Source of the DNA: Rouxiella sp. S1S-2
GTDB taxonomy: Bacteria; Pseudomonadota; Gammaproteobacteria; Enterobacterales; Enterobacteriaceae
Assembly (NCBI RefSeq): GCF_009208105.1
Contig: NZ_WFKL01000001.1
Location: 1 to 64,000 of the forward strand
Length of the DNA stretch: 64,000 nt
Direction of reading: 5' to 3'
The notes below the pieces were generated by a model. It was not told where the DNA came from. It made no database searches and worked only from the letters and a program-made list of their open reading frames with translations. The stretch's first letter is position 1. The number at the start of each line of letters is the position of its first letter. Below are positions 31,518 to 42,158 of the stretch, piece after piece. A program made the position numbers and the translations under genes.

Positions 31518-31537
31518 TACTGCTGTTATATACAGTA
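31518..31537 (-). promoter_or_regulatory. LexA box of uvrD
   Basis: TACTGCTGTTATATACAGTA is a 20-base near-palindrome with TACTG and CAGTA ends. It differs from the CTGT-N8-ACAG core at one base. On the minus strand it includes TATAAC, a plausible -10 box. It lies about 75 bases before the uvrD start, as expected for an SOS-regulated gene. Confidence 0.8.
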
Positions 31538-31569
31538 TTTTGACAGAAATTGCCAGCTGCCCGAGAAGG

Positions 31570-32286
31570 CTACAGCAATGTCTTTAAGGATGCCAATGAG
31601 GAAATCTCGATATGCGGCAACAGGCGCGCATCAGGAATCTTCATCAGATTGCCTTCGCGCAGGTTGATCCAGCAAGACTGCATACCGCAGCGCACCGAAC
31701 CCGCTACGTCGGTGGTAAGGTCATCGCCGACGTGCAGAATATGCGCCATCGGCACATTGAGACGTTCCGCCGCCATTTGATACATATCGACAAACGGCTT
31801 TGCGCGACCGTCGCGACCGGCCACCAGCGTAAACTCAAAATACTTTGATAACCCGCACAGGTCAGGATTGGCATTACCATTGGTAATGGCGACCAGCGGC
31901 CAACGCTTTCCAAGTTCGGTCAGCGTCTCATGAGTCTCTTGCGGCACGTCTATTTTGCTGCGCCAGTAGGCAAAGTTCTGCATTGTCGCGTCGGCACCGG
32001 CGGCCGCTTCACTTTCTTTCAAACCGCGACGCAGCAGGGTGTGATAGAGCGCCTTGTGACGCCAGGCGGTAACGTCGTGATAAATTTCAGCATCCTGCTC
32101 GAGCAATTCTGCCCGCACCGCGCGCCACTCTTCCGATTCGATATTGGCCATCACCGGATGGTACTGACGCAAAAACTGCACGGTTTCAGTTTCGGTACGG
32201 CGGATAACCGGATAGTTATCGTAGAGGGTATCGTCGAGATCAAAAGTGATCGCGTCGATCTGCTGCAGTGGACGGTAAAACTTCAT
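31570..32286 (-). CDS. yigB: FMN phosphatase YigB (HAD family)
   Basis: YigB dephosphorylates FMN to riboflavin, among other substrates. The 238-residue protein (same length as E. coli) has the nucleophile motif [10 protein letters not shown], motif II in AITNGNA and the acidic motif [12 protein letters not shown]. It is the last gene of the dapF-yigA-xerC-yigB operon. Its ATG shares one base with the xerC stop (TGATG). Confidence 0.94.
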   Translation of the reverse strand: MKFYRPLQQIDAITFDLDDTLYDNYPVIRRTETETVQFLRQYHPVMANIESEEWRAVRAELLEQDAEIYHDVTAWRHKALYHTLLRRGLKESEAAAGADATMQNFAYWRSKIDVPQETHETLTELGKRWPLVAITNGNANPDLCGLSKYFEFTLVAGRDGRAKPFVDMYQMAAERLNVPMAHILHVGDDLTTDVAGSVRCGMQSCWINLREGNLMKIPDARLLPHIEISSLASLKTLL

Positions 32287-33197
32287 CAGGATTTTCCTCG
32301 TTTAGCGCGGGGATGCGCGGCATCGTAAACCGACGCCAAATGTTGAAAGTCGAGGTGGGTATAGATTTGCGTGGTCGACAGATTGGCGTGGCCTAACAGC
32401 TCCTGTACCGCACGCAGATCGCCACTCGACTCCAGAACGTGAGTCGCGAAAGAGTGGCGCAGTTTGTGAGGATGAATATGGCTGTTCACCCCCTGTTTAA
32501 TGCCCCATTCGGCAAAGCGCTTTTGCACATTACGGGTAGAAATACGACGCCCCTGGTTAGACAGAAACATCGCGTCGTCCTCTGGACCAAACAAGTCACG
32601 CAGCGCCAGCCAGTTCTCTAGCCAAGTGACCGCCGTGCGCCCGACCGGCAGTTTTCGTTCTTTACTGCCCTTACCCATCACCCAGACTTCACCGGAAGGC
32701 AGGTCAACATGGCCCAGATTAATCCCCACCAGCTCAGATAAACGCAGGCCCGCGCCGTACATCACTTCAAGCATCGCGCGGTCGCGTACCGCCAGCGGAT
32801 CGTTGAGGTCGATATCCAGCAGTTGCCCGACTTCATCGACGTCAATATTTTTAGGTAGATGGCGCGGGGCACGCGGCGTAGAAATGCCTTTGGCGGGATT
32901 GGCCTTGAGCACGCCCTGATGCACCTGCCAGTCAAGAAAGCTGCGCAGAGATGAAAGACGCAGCGCCAGACTGGAGGCACCGAGACCGGCACGCTTACTG
33001 CGTGCGGTAAGCATTCTGACTTTGGCGGCATCAAGCTGCGTCCAGTCGGTCAGCCCAATGTCGTCAGCCATGCCGATAAGGGCCTGAAGCTGATGATGAT
33101 AACTGCTTTGCGTCAGCGGGCTAAGCTGCCGCTCGACCCGCAGATAACGCAAGAATGCCTCGACTGCGGGTTGCAGCAGCGAGTCAATTTGGCTCAT
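32286..33197 (-). CDS. xerC: site-specific tyrosine recombinase XerC
   Basis: XerC works with XerD at the dif site to resolve chromosome dimers. The 303-residue protein has an N-terminal core-binding domain and a catalytic domain with the Arg in [11 protein letters not shown], the Lys in [23 protein letters not shown], the His in [11 protein letters not shown] and the nucleophile Tyr in IYTHLDFQ. Length is near E. coli XerC (298). It overlaps yigA by four bases and yigB by one. Confidence 0.97.
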   Translation of the reverse strand: MSQIDSLLQPAVEAFLRYLRVERQLSPLTQSSYHHQLQALIGMADDIGLTDWTQLDAAKVRMLTARSKRAGLGASSLALRLSSLRSFLDWQVHQGVLKANPAKGISTPRAPRHLPKNIDVDEVGQLLDIDLNDPLAVRDRAMLEVMYGAGLRLSELVGINLGHVDLPSGEVWVMGKGSKERKLPVGRTAVTWLENWLALRDLFGPEDDAMFLSNQGRRISTRNVQKRFAEWGIKQGVNSHIHPHKLRHSFATHVLESSGDLRAVQELLGHANLSTTQIYTHLDFQHLASVYDAAHPRAKRGKS

Positions 33198-33904
33198 GCC
33201 CGCTCAATCCAACGCGACAGCAGACCGGGTAACATCTTGGCAAGTTGGTCGAGCATGACCGTGCCCATCCCCGCCTGATAGTGCTGCGGGTCGCGGCTGC
33301 TGAAGATGAGCATGCCCAGTTCGCCATTCTCCCCCATCATCGAGAGCGCCACCGATCCTACCGCCTTTGCCTGGGGTAAAACCAATAAAAGCTCTGGCCC
33401 ATTAAGGCTGCCGAGGAAGTGGTGGGTGTCGCCCAAGCGCTGAATACGCAGTGATTCAAACGAGCTGCGGGTTAACGCCAGATGGGTAAAGTCGGAAGGT
33501 GCACCGATGCGCCAGCTTTCACTAAACAGTCGAACGTTGGCGCCTGCCAGACCAAAACCACGGCCCCAGCGCTGCAGCCGGTTCAGCATGTCTTGCAGGC
33601 TGGTGGCGTCGGCAAGATTTGCCTGCAGCTCAATCAGTCGGCCAAACAGCGTTTCATTAATCGTCGCCTGCTCCATCAGCAGGGTAATTTCTTCTTCAAG
33701 TTGCGCAATCTGATTGCGCTGCCGTCCAAGCTGCCATTCAACCAGCGAGATGCTGCCTTTGACCGGATGCGGGACGTGCATTTGCTCAACGCTGCGCGCA
33801 TTTCTAATAAAGAAATCAGGGTTTTGCAGCAGATACTGCATCACCAGCTCGTCATCAAGCTCGGCGGCGTTAGCACTTTCAATCTGACCATCAAGATTGT
33901 TCAT
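33194..33904 (-). CDS. yigA: DUF484 family protein YigA
   Basis: This 236-residue protein of unknown function matches E. coli YigA (235). It has a heptad-like coiled-coil segment near residues 55-95 ([20 protein letters not shown]) followed by a GAF-like domain, as is typical of DUF484. It is conserved between dapF and xerC. It overlaps both neighbours by four bases, so it is probably translated in step with them. Confidence 0.9.
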   Translation of the reverse strand: MNNLDGQIESANAAELDDELVMQYLLQNPDFFIRNARSVEQMHVPHPVKGSISLVEWQLGRQRNQIAQLEEEITLLMEQATINETLFGRLIELQANLADATSLQDMLNRLQRWGRGFGLAGANVRLFSESWRIGAPSDFTHLALTRSSFESLRIQRLGDTHHFLGSLNGPELLLVLPQAKAVGSVALSMMGENGELGMLIFSSRDPQHYQAGMGTVMLDQLAKMLPGLLSRWIERA

Positions 33905-34725
33905 AGATGAATAAATCCGTCATAAACATGGGTGGCGGGGCCCGTCATATACAGCGGATGGCCCGGGCCTTTCCAACGAATGTCGAGGCTGCCTCCCGGC
34001 AGTTCCACCTGAACTTCTTCTGCGAGCAGTCCCTGCTGGATACCAATAGCCACCGCCGCGCAGGCACCGCTTCCACAGGCCTGAGTCTCACCCGCGCCGC
34101 GTTCGTAAACCCGTAGCTTAACGTTTTCGCGGTCGAGTACTTGCATAAAACCGACGTTAACGCGCTCGGGAAAGCGTTCGTGACTTTCAAGCAGTGGCCC
34201 CAAATGTTCTACGCTGGCAGTGACCACGTCGTCAACCTGCAACACGCAGTGGGGATTGCCCATTGAGACAACGCCGCAGAGCACAGTGTGCTCTTCTGCC
34301 CGTAAAATATAGGTTTTTTCTGGCTTCGGGGCGCGGAAAGGAATTTGCTGCGGTTCAAATACTGGCTCGCCCATATTGACCTGCACCAGCTCGTCTTCCG
34401 TCACCGTCAGGGTCATACGCCCGTTCTGGGTGCTGACCTGAATATCACGTTTGTTGGTCAACCCTTTAATGCGTACGAAGCGGGCAAAACAGCGAGCACC
34501 ATTGCCACACTGCATCACTTCGCTGCCGTCAGCATTGAAAATACGGTAATGAAAATCCAATTCAGGATCGTAAGGCGGCTCAACGACCAGTAGCTGATCA
34601 AATCCTACACCACGGTTACGGTCGGAAAGTCGGCGGATCAGTTCAGGAGAGAAGTAAACATTTTGAGTGACGGCGTCAACGACCATAAAGTCATTGCCCA
34701 ATCCGTGCATTTTAGCGAACTGCAT
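33901..34725 (-). CDS. dapF: diaminopimelate epimerase DapF
   Basis: DapF converts LL- to meso-diaminopimelate for lysine and peptidoglycan synthesis. The 274-residue protein equals E. coli DapF in length from the start at 34725 ([17 protein letters not shown]). Both catalytic cysteines are present, in [13 protein letters not shown] and [13 protein letters not shown]. It is 58 bases after lptM and heads dapF-yigA-xerC-yigB. Confidence 0.97.
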   Translation of the reverse strand: MQFAKMHGLGNDFMVVDAVTQNVYFSPELIRRLSDRNRGVGFDQLLVVEPPYDPELDFHYRIFNADGSEVMQCGNGARCFARFVRIKGLTNKRDIQVSTQNGRMTLTVTEDELVQVNMGEPVFEPQQIPFRAPKPEKTYILRAEEHTVLCGVVSMGNPHCVLQVDDVVTASVEHLGPLLESHERFPERVNVGFMQVLDRENVKLRVYERGAGETQACGSGACAAVAIGIQQGLLAEEVQVELPGGSLDIRWKGPGHPLYMTGPATHVYDGFIHL

Positions 34726-34783
34726 ATCTGACTCCGCGTGACCTCTGGTCATTACCAGACGTAATTACCCTGTGGCTTGAGGA

Positions 34784-34984
34784 CTAGTACTGTACCGATC
34801 CATTTTTTTGCGCATTCTGATCGGGAGATACGCCCGTCACCTGACCCGGCTTGGCGTTAGTCACCACCACTTTTTTGCCGTCAGCCTTGTCTGCAGGCGG
34901 GAAGTACAGCGGCCCTTTCAAACCACAACCAGAGAGTGCAAACAGGACCATCGAGGCCAAAGACCAGCGTAATGCGGTTTTCAT
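34784..34984 (-). CDS. lptM: LPS-assembly lipoprotein LptM (YifL)
   Basis: LptM is a small lipoprotein that binds LptDE at the outer membrane and helps LptD reach its correct disulfide state. The 66-residue product has the lipobox LSGCGLKGPLYFPP with the acylated Cys20, nearly identical to E. coli. The start at 34984 puts that Cys at the same position as in E. coli. Starts at 34999 or further upstream are possible, as no strong ribosome-binding site decides the matter. Confidence 0.88.
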   Translation of the reverse strand: MKTALRWSLASMVLFALSGCGLKGPLYFPPADKADGKKVVVTNAKPGQVTGVSPDQNAQKNGSVQY

Positions 34985-35140
34985 ATTCAAATTTTTCATT
35001 TTGATTGTTTTCATCTTAACCAGGATCTGCGATTCATCGTCCAAGCTCTCTATAATCGCAGGTGGATCATGAAAAGCAATAGGAATCGATTATCTAACGC
35101 TGGGAGCAGTCCCGATGATACTGCGCGTAACGGCACTGAA

Positions 35141-37699
35141 TCAGTGGATTTGGTACTGCTGTGCCAGCGTTGCAGGCTCTGCACTGCCTTCTGAGGCGGC
35201 GATATTCAGGTGAGACAGGACGTTACTGCGGAAAGGGATCACCTGGGTACGCCCGTCGAGAGAAACAATCTGATAGAACTGCGGCAGGTTGAAATTCACA
35301 AAACTGGAGCCGTACGTGAAGCGATCGTGTGACGACGAATAGAAACGGCTAACGTCGCGCACCAAGTCTTCTTTACTGCCTTCACAGTGGTGATACACCT
35401 CAACACGGTTGGACTCATCAAGGATATAAATATTGAATCCGACGTCGTCGCTGCTGGTTTCAAAGAAGAACTGAATAATGCCTTCACTGGCGTAGCCGTC
35501 GACGACCGAAGGCAAATGCACCTGCGAGCTTTCTACTTTTACCGACAAACCGTGCAATTTGTTGTTAGAGATTGCGCCGTAAAATTCGATAGCATTTTCA
35601 AGCTTTTGTACTGATACGCTGAGGCGTTCGAAGAACAGGCCCCAGGTCTGGCCAGAGACGCGCACCGCTTTGAAACGGCCAGGCTCAAGACGTTTGCTCG
35701 ACAATCGCAGCTCAATGCACTCAGAAACCAGCTGCTGAATACGGGTACGAATCAGCCCGCGCAGATGCTGGCTGTAGCAAAAGACCTCCACGGACTCCGG
35801 CGGTGCCGCATCCTGATGCATTTTGCCCAAAATCGTTTTCAACGCCTCAAGCACTGCCTGCTCGCTGTTAAAATGCAGGGTACGCACTTCATTCCACGAG
35901 TTGCGATACAGCAAATCGATACTGCCGACCAGGCACTGCTGCTGTTCGCCAAAGCTGAAAACGTCAAGTTTTCGGAAATCGAAATGCACCACCTGATTGC
36001 GGAAGGCCGCCGTCGGATCGTGTTCAAGATTAACAATAATAGAAAGATGGCGGATTTCGCACGGGCTGTACAACGCTTTTGGCGTCGGTGCCGGCAGGCG
36101 AATCGGGAAGTTATTTGAAATATCAGCCACTAACTCGCGCAGCTTGGCGATGTCACACAGGTTGCCGCTCTTGATGTGCAGGCGCGTGGTCGAGGTCAGC
36201 AGGCCGTTAAAATAGGCCCAGGCAACCAGCTTGCTCAGGTAGCGGTTATATTCCAGCGGCTGATGGCTGATTATCGAGTCCATCGACGGAGACTGGTTAT
36301 AAAGATACCAGCCGGTGCGGTTGGCGCGGCCAATCGGCACGTGAATAAAGGTTAAATCGGTTTCTGACAGGTCAGGCGAAATCTGCGGATTCACCAGCGT
36401 AACTTTACCCGGCAGTGCTTCAAACGCGGCGTAAAGTTTACGGGTTAATACCCCAATATCCTGCGGACTGGCGCTCACGCTTAGATTGTTACGGCGCGCA
36501 AAGCGGATCAGGTTACGATAACTTTGCATCATCGCGTCCAGCAGCTCGTTGTGTGCTTCACGCACGCGCTCGATTTTCCAATTAGCACGATTATCAAGAA
36601 TAGCGATACGCTCGTCACTCCAGCCCCATTCGCTGACCAGCTGCGTCAACACTTCACGACGCCAACCCACCGCTGCGCGGGCACGGGAGAGTTTTTCGCA
36701 CACTTTGAGATAGAAACAGCGGCGAACGAGGTCGAGGCGCGTAAAGTCTTCGACCTGGGTCAGATAACGGGTTACGCGTTCGAGCATCATGCAGTAGGAA
36801 TCTAGCCCAAAGCAGACGATTTCACCCTGATGCAGACGCTGTTTGATGTCCATCGCCAACAGCTGAGTGTTGGGATACTCCCAGGAATAGGCTTCGAGCA
36901 GCAGCGTTTTTAATACGGCCTTATAAGGCGAGTCGATACTTTTATACAGCTGCCACAGGCTGGCGCCGAAATACTCTTCGGCCGACAGCATACTGAGGCC
37001 GCCGAGATCCAGCCACTCATTCGGGGTCAACACGCCCTGAGAATAGAGAGAAAGCACGTACTCGTCATAGTGCGCTTCTTCTTCCCCTGGCACCATATTC
37101 CACAGAATACGCTTACCGGCGAGTCGCACGGCGGTGCGATAAAATTCGTCGAGCAGCAGAATGTGCTGGGTGGAACCGCAGTCCTCACCGCCCAGGCTGC
37201 CACTTTCATTATGGCGGAAACGGTTTTCATCAATAAGGAAGAAGCTGACTTCAACGCCCAGTGACGCGGCCCACTTTTCCAGCATGACGCATTTTTGCTG
37301 CAGGCGGTTGCGCTCTTCGTTATCAAGCCATGACTGATGGCAGACCCAAATATCGAGATCGGAAGTTTGGCTTTGGCCAATCGATGACGTGCTGCCCATG
37401 GAGTAAACGCCGGTAATCGGCAATTCGCCGCCTACTGTAGGTTCAAACGGGCTGCCCCATTTTTCTTCAAGGTCGCTTAGGTAGGACTGTTGGTGATCGT
37501 CAGGCGTGAAAATGCAGACGCCGTGGGGCATTTTACCTTCAAGGTAACCCGGCATCAGTGGATGATGATGATGTAAAAAGACCGGCAACAAACTGTAGAC
37601 CTGCTGAAAAGCGGGGCCTTGAGCCGCTACAGCGCGATCAACGCGTAGCTGATTTATTGCATCTAATCTTTGCTTTAATGTCTCGATGTAGAGGTACAA
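35141..37699 (-). CDS. cyaA: class I adenylate cyclase CyaA
   Basis: CyaA makes cyclic AMP, the effector of CRP. The 852-residue protein has the N-terminal catalytic domain with [24 protein letters not shown] (metal-binding Asp-x-Asp) and the C-terminal regulatory region that responds to the glucose PTS enzyme. The start codon is TTG, as in E. coli, with AGGCGAAAAG upstream; the poor start is known to limit expression there. It is divergent from hemC. The gene cyaY, which follows it in E. coli, is absent. Confidence 0.97.
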   Translation of the reverse strand: MYLYIETLKQRLDAINQLRVDRAVAAQGPAFQQVYSLLPVFLHHHHPLMPGYLEGKMPHGVCIFTPDDHQQSYLSDLEEKWGSPFEPTVGGELPITGVYSMGSTSSIGQSQTSDLDIWVCHQSWLDNEERNRLQQKCVMLEKWAASLGVEVSFFLIDENRFRHNESGSLGGEDCGSTQHILLLDEFYRTAVRLAGKRILWNMVPGEEEAHYDEYVLSLYSQGVLTPNEWLDLGGLSMLSAEEYFGASLWQLYKSIDSPYKAVLKTLLLEAYSWEYPNTQLLAMDIKQRLHQGEIVCFGLDSYCMMLERVTRYLTQVEDFTRLDLVRRCFYLKVCEKLSRARAAVGWRREVLTQLVSEWGWSDERIAILDNRANWKIERVREAHNELLDAMMQSYRNLIRFARRNNLSVSASPQDIGVLTRKLYAAFEALPGKVTLVNPQISPDLSETDLTFIHVPIGRANRTGWYLYNQSPSMDSIISHQPLEYNRYLSKLVAWAYFNGLLTSTTRLHIKSGNLCDIAKLRELVADISNNFPIRLPAPTPKALYSPCEIRHLSIIVNLEHDPTAAFRNQVVHFDFRKLDVFSFGEQQQCLVGSIDLLYRNSWNEVRTLHFNSEQAVLEALKTILGKMHQDAAPPESVEVFCYSQHLRGLIRTRIQQLVSECIELRLSSKRLEPGRFKAVRVSGQTWGLFFERLSVSVQKLENAIEFYGAISNNKLHGLSVKVESSQVHLPSVVDGYASEGIIQFFFETSSDDVGFNIYILDESNRVEVYHHCEGSKEDLVRDVSRFYSSSHDRFTYGSSFVNFNLPQFYQIVSLDGRTQVIPFRSNVLSHLNIAASEGSAEPATLAQQYQIH

Positions 37700-37804
37700 G
37701 ACTTTTCGCCTGATTTTCCAGTGTCTAGAAACAACCCCGTATCCAAATCCGCCGTTAGTTTAAAAACTTTAATTTGATATAGGTATTTGACGGATTATTG
37801 CTGG

Positions 37805-37824
37805 AAACGTGATCAATTTAACAC
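37805..37824 (-). promoter_or_regulatory. CRP binding site in the cyaA promoter
   Basis: On the minus strand GTGTTAAATTGATCACGTTT matches the CRP site in the E. coli cyaA P2 promoter almost base for base. There CRP-cAMP represses cyaA, giving feedback control. The rest of the 306-base cyaA-hemC interval is AT-rich and holds the divergent promoters. Confidence 0.8.
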
Positions 37825-38005
37825 CTTGCTGTTTGACCGTAAAGGAAGTAACGCACCACAATGACTGTTGTATCTCTATACATTTTACTTCCTGAATCGC
37901 CATGCCACAAATTTCCCTGTTTACCCGTTGTTACTCCCCTGAACGCTGACACGCTTCCACAGTAGGTGGTAGGATGGTCTGTGAAATAAAAAAACGGTAA
38001 CAAAC

Positions 38006-38947
38006 ATGTTAGACAAAATCATCCGAATTGCTACACGTCAAAGCCCGTTGGCCCTGTGGCAGGCACAATATGTGCAAACCCAACTCAAGGCATTTCACCC
38101 TGATTTGCAGGTTGAATTAGTGCCGATGGTGACCAAAGGCGACATCATACTTGATACACCGCTGGCCAAGGTTGGCGGTAAGGGTCTGTTTGTTAAAGAA
38201 CTCGAGCTGGCGATGCTGGATGGACGCGCGGATATCGCGGTGCACTCCATGAAAGACGTGCCGGTTGAGTTTCCTGAAGGACTGGGACTGGTCACCATCT
38301 GCGAACGCGAAGACCCGCGTGACGCTTTTGTGTCCAATGAATTTGCCAGCCTCGACGATTTGCCCCTCGGCAGTATTGTTGGTACCTCAAGCCTACGTCG
38401 TCAGTGTCAGCTGCGCGAACAGCGTCCTGATCTACAAATCCGCGATTTGCGCGGCAACGTCGGTACTCGCTTGTCCAAACTGGATAAAGGTGAGTATCAC
38501 GCTATTATTCTCGCGGTAGCCGGTTTAAAGCGCCTGGGTCTTGAATCACGCATTCGCACAGCACTCACGCCTGAAGAGTGTCTGCCGGCCGTTGGACAAG
38601 GCGCCGTGGGTATCGAATGCCGTCTCGACGACTTGCGCACCCGCGAACTTCTGGCACCGCTGGCGCACGCTGAAACCACGCGACGGGTGGCCGCAGAACG
38701 GGCGATGAATATGCGCCTTGAAGGGGGCTGCCAGGTTCCTATCGGCAGCTACGCCGAGCTTGAAGGCGATACCCTGTGGCTGCGGGCGCTGGTAGGTTCA
38801 CCTGACGGCAGCCAAATGGTGCGCGGTGAACGTCGTGGCCCGAGTGCTGAAGCTGAAAGCATGGGTATCGACCTGGCAGAAGAGCTGCTGGCCGGTGGCG
38901 CGCGCGAAATCCTGCAAGATGTTTATCAGGGTAATGCGCCAAAATGA
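38006..38947 (+). CDS. hemC: porphobilinogen deaminase HemC
   Basis: HemC joins four porphobilinogens into hydroxymethylbilane for haem and related tetrapyrroles. The 313-residue protein has [14 protein letters not shown] at the N terminus, the active Asp in HSMKDVP, the arginine-rich [12 protein letters not shown] and the dipyrromethane-binding Cys in EGGCQVPIG. Length equals the E. coli enzyme. It heads the hemCDXY operon and overlaps hemD by four bases. Confidence 0.97.
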   Translation: MLDKIIRIATRQSPLALWQAQYVQTQLKAFHPDLQVELVPMVTKGDIILDTPLAKVGGKGLFVKELELAMLDGRADIAVHSMKDVPVEFPEGLGLVTICEREDPRDAFVSNEFASLDDLPLGSIVGTSSLRRQCQLREQRPDLQIRDLRGNVGTRLSKLDKGEYHAIILAVAGLKRLGLESRIRTALTPEECLPAVGQGAVGIECRLDDLRTRELLAPLAHAETTRRVAAERAMNMRLEGGCQVPIGSYAELEGDTLWLRALVGSPDGSQMVRGERRGPSAEAESMGIDLAEELLAGGAREILQDVYQGNAPK

Positions 38948-39684
38948 CCATTCTGGTGACCCGCCCTTCTCCCTCGGGAGAACAGCTCGTTGCCCGGCTG
39001 CGCACGCTGGGCAGGGTTGCCTATCACTCTCCATTAATAGAGTTTGCGCCAGGAAGCGAGCTTTCGCAGCTCCCTGGAATGCTATCCTCTCTAGGTCCTC
39101 AGGACATGATTTTCGTCCTGTCACAGTATGCGGTGAACTATGCTAACCGCGCGCTGCAACAGCAGACTCAACACTGGCCTGATTTTGTAAGCTATTATGC
39201 TATAGGAAGAACAACCGGTTTGCTGATGCATCGCGCAACCAGCTTGCCGATTGTTTATCCTCAGGATGGCGAAACCAGTGAAACCCTGCTGCAGTTACCG
39301 GCGCTGCAGGCGATTCAAGGCAGAAATGCGTTGATATTGCGTGGCAACGGTGGCCGGGAGTTGCTGGCCGACACGCTGCGCAAGCGCGGCGTTAACGTCA
39401 GCTACTGCGAGTGCTACAGGCGCAGTCCGCTTCACTACGACCCGAGCGAGCAAAGCTCGAGCTGGCAGCGGGCGGGAATCGACACTTTGGTGGTCACCAG
39501 CGGAGAAATGTTACAACAGTTATATACGTTAGTTCCTGACTACTATCGAACAACCTGGCTTTTAGGCTGTACGTTGATTGTAGTTAGCGAACGTTTGGCG
39601 ACCCTGGCCCGCCAACTTGGCTGGCAATCTATTAGGGTTGCAGAGAACGCAGATAATGATGCGCTGATCCGTGCATTAAAATAA
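38944..39684 (+). CDS. hemD: uroporphyrinogen-III synthase HemD
   Basis: HemD closes hydroxymethylbilane to uroporphyrinogen III with inversion of ring D. The 246-residue protein equals E. coli HemD in length. It starts [20 protein letters not shown] and has the conserved [13 protein letters not shown] stretch. Sequence conservation is low in this family, so position directly after hemC carries weight. Confidence 0.94.
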   Translation: MTILVTRPSPSGEQLVARLRTLGRVAYHSPLIEFAPGSELSQLPGMLSSLGPQDMIFVLSQYAVNYANRALQQQTQHWPDFVSYYAIGRTTGLLMHRATSLPIVYPQDGETSETLLQLPALQAIQGRNALILRGNGGRELLADTLRKRGVNVSYCECYRRSPLHYDPSEQSSSWQRAGIDTLVVTSGEMLQQLYTLVPDYYRTTWLLGCTLIVVSERLATLARQLGWQSIRVAENADNDALIRALK

Positions 39685-39706
39685 CCTGACTAAGGGATGT
39701 GCCCAG

Positions 39707-40852
39707 ATGACGGAACAAAAAAATCCTTCCGCAAAGGTAGAAGATACAACAACTGCGGTTGAGAGCCCCCAACAGCCAGATGCTGCTTTTCGTGAAACCG
39801 TACAAAAGGAAAAACGTACGGGCCCAATCTTGGGTGCCATTGCCATTGTGTTGGTGATTGCTCTCGGCGTGGGTATTTATTATCACGGACACCAACAGGC
39901 GCAGGCTGACGCGGCGAGCAATGAGGAACTGCAGGCGCAAATCGCCAGCCTCAAAAGCAGCCAACAGCAGGACAAACAGCAAATTGACACCCTGCTCGGC
40001 CAACAAGACAAATCTCTGCAGGAAGCCTCGCGCCAGCAGGCCTCATTCAGCCGCCAGTTAAGCGAGCTGCAGGACAAAGTCGCCAGCATCTCCGGCAGCG
40101 ATGCCAAAACCTGGATGCTGTCACAGGCCGATTTCTTGGTGAAACTGGCCGGTAGAAAACTGTGGAGCGATCAGGACGTCACCACGGCGGCCGCGTTGCT
40201 GAAAAGCGCCGATGCCAGCCTGGCAGACATGAATGACCCCAGCCTGATTGAAGTACGTAAGGCCATTAATGAAGACGTCGGCAGCCTTTCCGCGGTGACA
40301 CAGGTTGATTTCGACGGCATCATTTTGAAGGTTAACCAGCTTTCCAATCAGGTAGATAATCTGCGTCTGGCCGACAACGACACCGATGATTCACCGATGG
40401 ACAGTGACGGCGGCGAGCTTTCCAGCTCTCTGACCGAATGGCGTCAAAATCTCAGCAAAAGCTGGCACAGCTTTATGTCGGATTTTATTACTATCCGCCG
40501 CCGTGATACCAGTGCAGAACCTTTGCTGGCACCGAATCAGGACGTTTATCTGCGCGAAAACATCCGCTCTCGTCTGCTGATTGCCGCGCAGGCCGTGCCG
40601 CGCCATCAGAATGAAATCTACAAACAGTCGCTGGAAACCGTATCGACCTGGGTTCGCGCCTATTTTGATACCTCGGACCCAACGACCAAAGCATTTCTGG
40701 CCGACCTCGATACCCTGAGCCAGCAGTCTATTTCGATGGACGTACCAGACCAGCTGAAAAGCCAGCCAATGCTGGATAAACTGATGCAAACGCGCGTGCG
40801 TAACCTGCTTCAGCAGCCCGCGGCCGCGACCACCGCCAAACAGGGGGAATAA
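39707..40852 (+). CDS. hemX: HemX family membrane protein
   Basis: HemX was once listed as uroporphyrinogen-III methyltransferase, but that activity is not established. The 381-residue protein has a short cytoplasmic N terminus, one membrane segment near residues 42-66 ([20 protein letters not shown]), a glutamine-rich coiled coil (residues 75-130) and a large periplasmic part. Length is close to E. coli (393). It follows hemD by 22 bases. Confidence 0.92.
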   Translation: MTEQKNPSAKVEDTTTAVESPQQPDAAFRETVQKEKRTGPILGAIAIVLVIALGVGIYYHGHQQAQADAASNEELQAQIASLKSSQQQDKQQIDTLLGQQDKSLQEASRQQASFSRQLSELQDKVASISGSDAKTWMLSQADFLVKLAGRKLWSDQDVTTAAALLKSADASLADMNDPSLIEVRKAINEDVGSLSAVTQVDFDGIILKVNQLSNQVDNLRLADNDTDDSPMDSDGGELSSSLTEWRQNLSKSWHSFMSDFITIRRRDTSAEPLLAPNQDVYLRENIRSRLLIAAQAVPRHQNEIYKQSLETVSTWVRAYFDTSDPTTKAFLADLDTLSQQSISMDVPDQLKSQPMLDKLMQTRVRNLLQQPAAATTAKQGE

Positions 40853-40855
40853 CGC

Positions 40856-42049
40856 ATGCTACGTGTTCTCATACTGTTTTTGATTGTCATTGCCGGGATT
40901 GTCGTTGGCCCAATGCTCGCGGGCCATCAGGGCTATGTGCTTATCCAGACTGACAATTACAACGTTGAAACCAGCGTTACGGGCTTGGTTATTATGGCCA
41001 TTCTGCTGTTTGTGGTGCTGTTCTTTATTGAATGGATACTGCGTCGCCTGTTCCGCACTGGCGCACGCACCCGCGGCTGGTTTGTTGGCCGTAAACGTTC
41101 AAAAGCACGCAAGCAAACTCAGCGCGCCATGATCAAACTGGCCGAGGGTGACCATCGCCAGATGGAAAAACTGTTGGCGCGCAATGCCGATCACGCCGAA
41201 CAGCCGATGGTTAACTATCTGCTCGCTGCCGAAGCGGCCTCGCAGCGTGGCGACGAGATTCGCACCAATCAGTATCTAGAGCGCGCCGCCGAGATTGCTG
41301 ATACTGACCAGTTGCCGGTGGACATCACCCGCGTGCGTATTCAACTGGCGCAGGGAGAAATTCATGCAGCACGTCACGGCGTCGACCGCCTGATTGCCCT
41401 GTCGCCTCGACACCCGGAAATACTGCGTCTGGCTGAACAGGCCTATATGCGCACCGGTGCCTATGGGTCGCTGATGGAAATTTTACCGTCAATGGCAAAA
41501 GCCGACATCTATGACGATGAGCAGCTGCAGGTCGTGCAGGAAAGAGCCTACGTCGGGATGATGGACCAGCTGATGTCGGAAGAAGGCAGCGAAGGGCTTA
41601 AGCGCTGGTGGAAGGATCAGAGCCGTAAAACCCGCCATGAGCCTGCTTTGCAGGTGGCGATGGCAATCCATCTGATTCAGTGCAACGACCACGATTTGGC
41701 TCAGGAGGTTATTCTCGACGGGCTGAAACGCCAGTACGACGAACGTCTGGTGGCGCTGATGCCGAAGCTGAAATCTGGCAATCCGGAGCAGCTTGAAAAG
41801 TTCCTGCGTCAATCTATTAAGCAAAACGGCGCTACGCCGCTGCTGAACAGCACGCTGGGGCAGATTCTGCTCAAGCACGGGGAATGGTTGCAGGCCAGTG
41901 ACGCGTTCCGTGAGGCGCTTAAACAACGTCCGGATGCCTACGATTTTGCCTGGCTGGCGGATGCGTTGGATAAACTGCATAAGCCGGCAGAGGCTGCGGA
42001 AATGCGTCATCAAGGACTGATGCTGACGATTAATAATTCGCAGCAGTAA
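40856..42049 (+). CDS. hemY: HemY family TPR protein
   Basis: HemY is an inner-membrane protein with two N-terminal membrane segments (residues 1-25 and about 40-62) and a cytoplasmic tetratricopeptide-repeat domain. Recent work in E. coli ties it to complexes of haem synthesis. The 397-residue length equals E. coli HemY (398). It lies three bases after hemX and ends the operon before a strong terminator. It is unrelated to the Bacillus protein of the same name. Confidence 0.93.
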   Translation: MLRVLILFLIVIAGIVVGPMLAGHQGYVLIQTDNYNVETSVTGLVIMAILLFVVLFFIEWILRRLFRTGARTRGWFVGRKRSKARKQTQRAMIKLAEGDHRQMEKLLARNADHAEQPMVNYLLAAEAASQRGDEIRTNQYLERAAEIADTDQLPVDITRVRIQLAQGEIHAARHGVDRLIALSPRHPEILRLAEQAYMRTGAYGSLMEILPSMAKADIYDDEQLQVVQERAYVGMMDQLMSEEGSEGLKRWWKDQSRKTRHEPALQVAMAIHLIQCNDHDLAQEVILDGLKRQYDERLVALMPKLKSGNPEQLEKFLRQSIKQNGATPLLNSTLGQILLKHGEWLQASDAFREALKQRPDAYDFAWLADALDKLHKPAEAAEMRHQGLMLTINNSQQ

Positions 42050-42091
42050 TCAGCCCGATTGCGGTTAACGATGATATTCGTCGCGTCCAAT

Positions 42092-42120
42092 AAAAACCCC
42101 GCCAACCTGGCGGGGTTTTT
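42092..42120. terminator. bidirectional intrinsic terminator after hemY
   Basis: The stem AAAAACCCCGCC and GGCGGGGTTTTT has a short loop. It separates hemY from the convergent gene ending at 42159 and has a T tract on both strands. Confidence 0.9.
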
Positions 42121-42158
42121 TATATCCAACGGAAAATAACTGACTGTTCGTTCACGGG

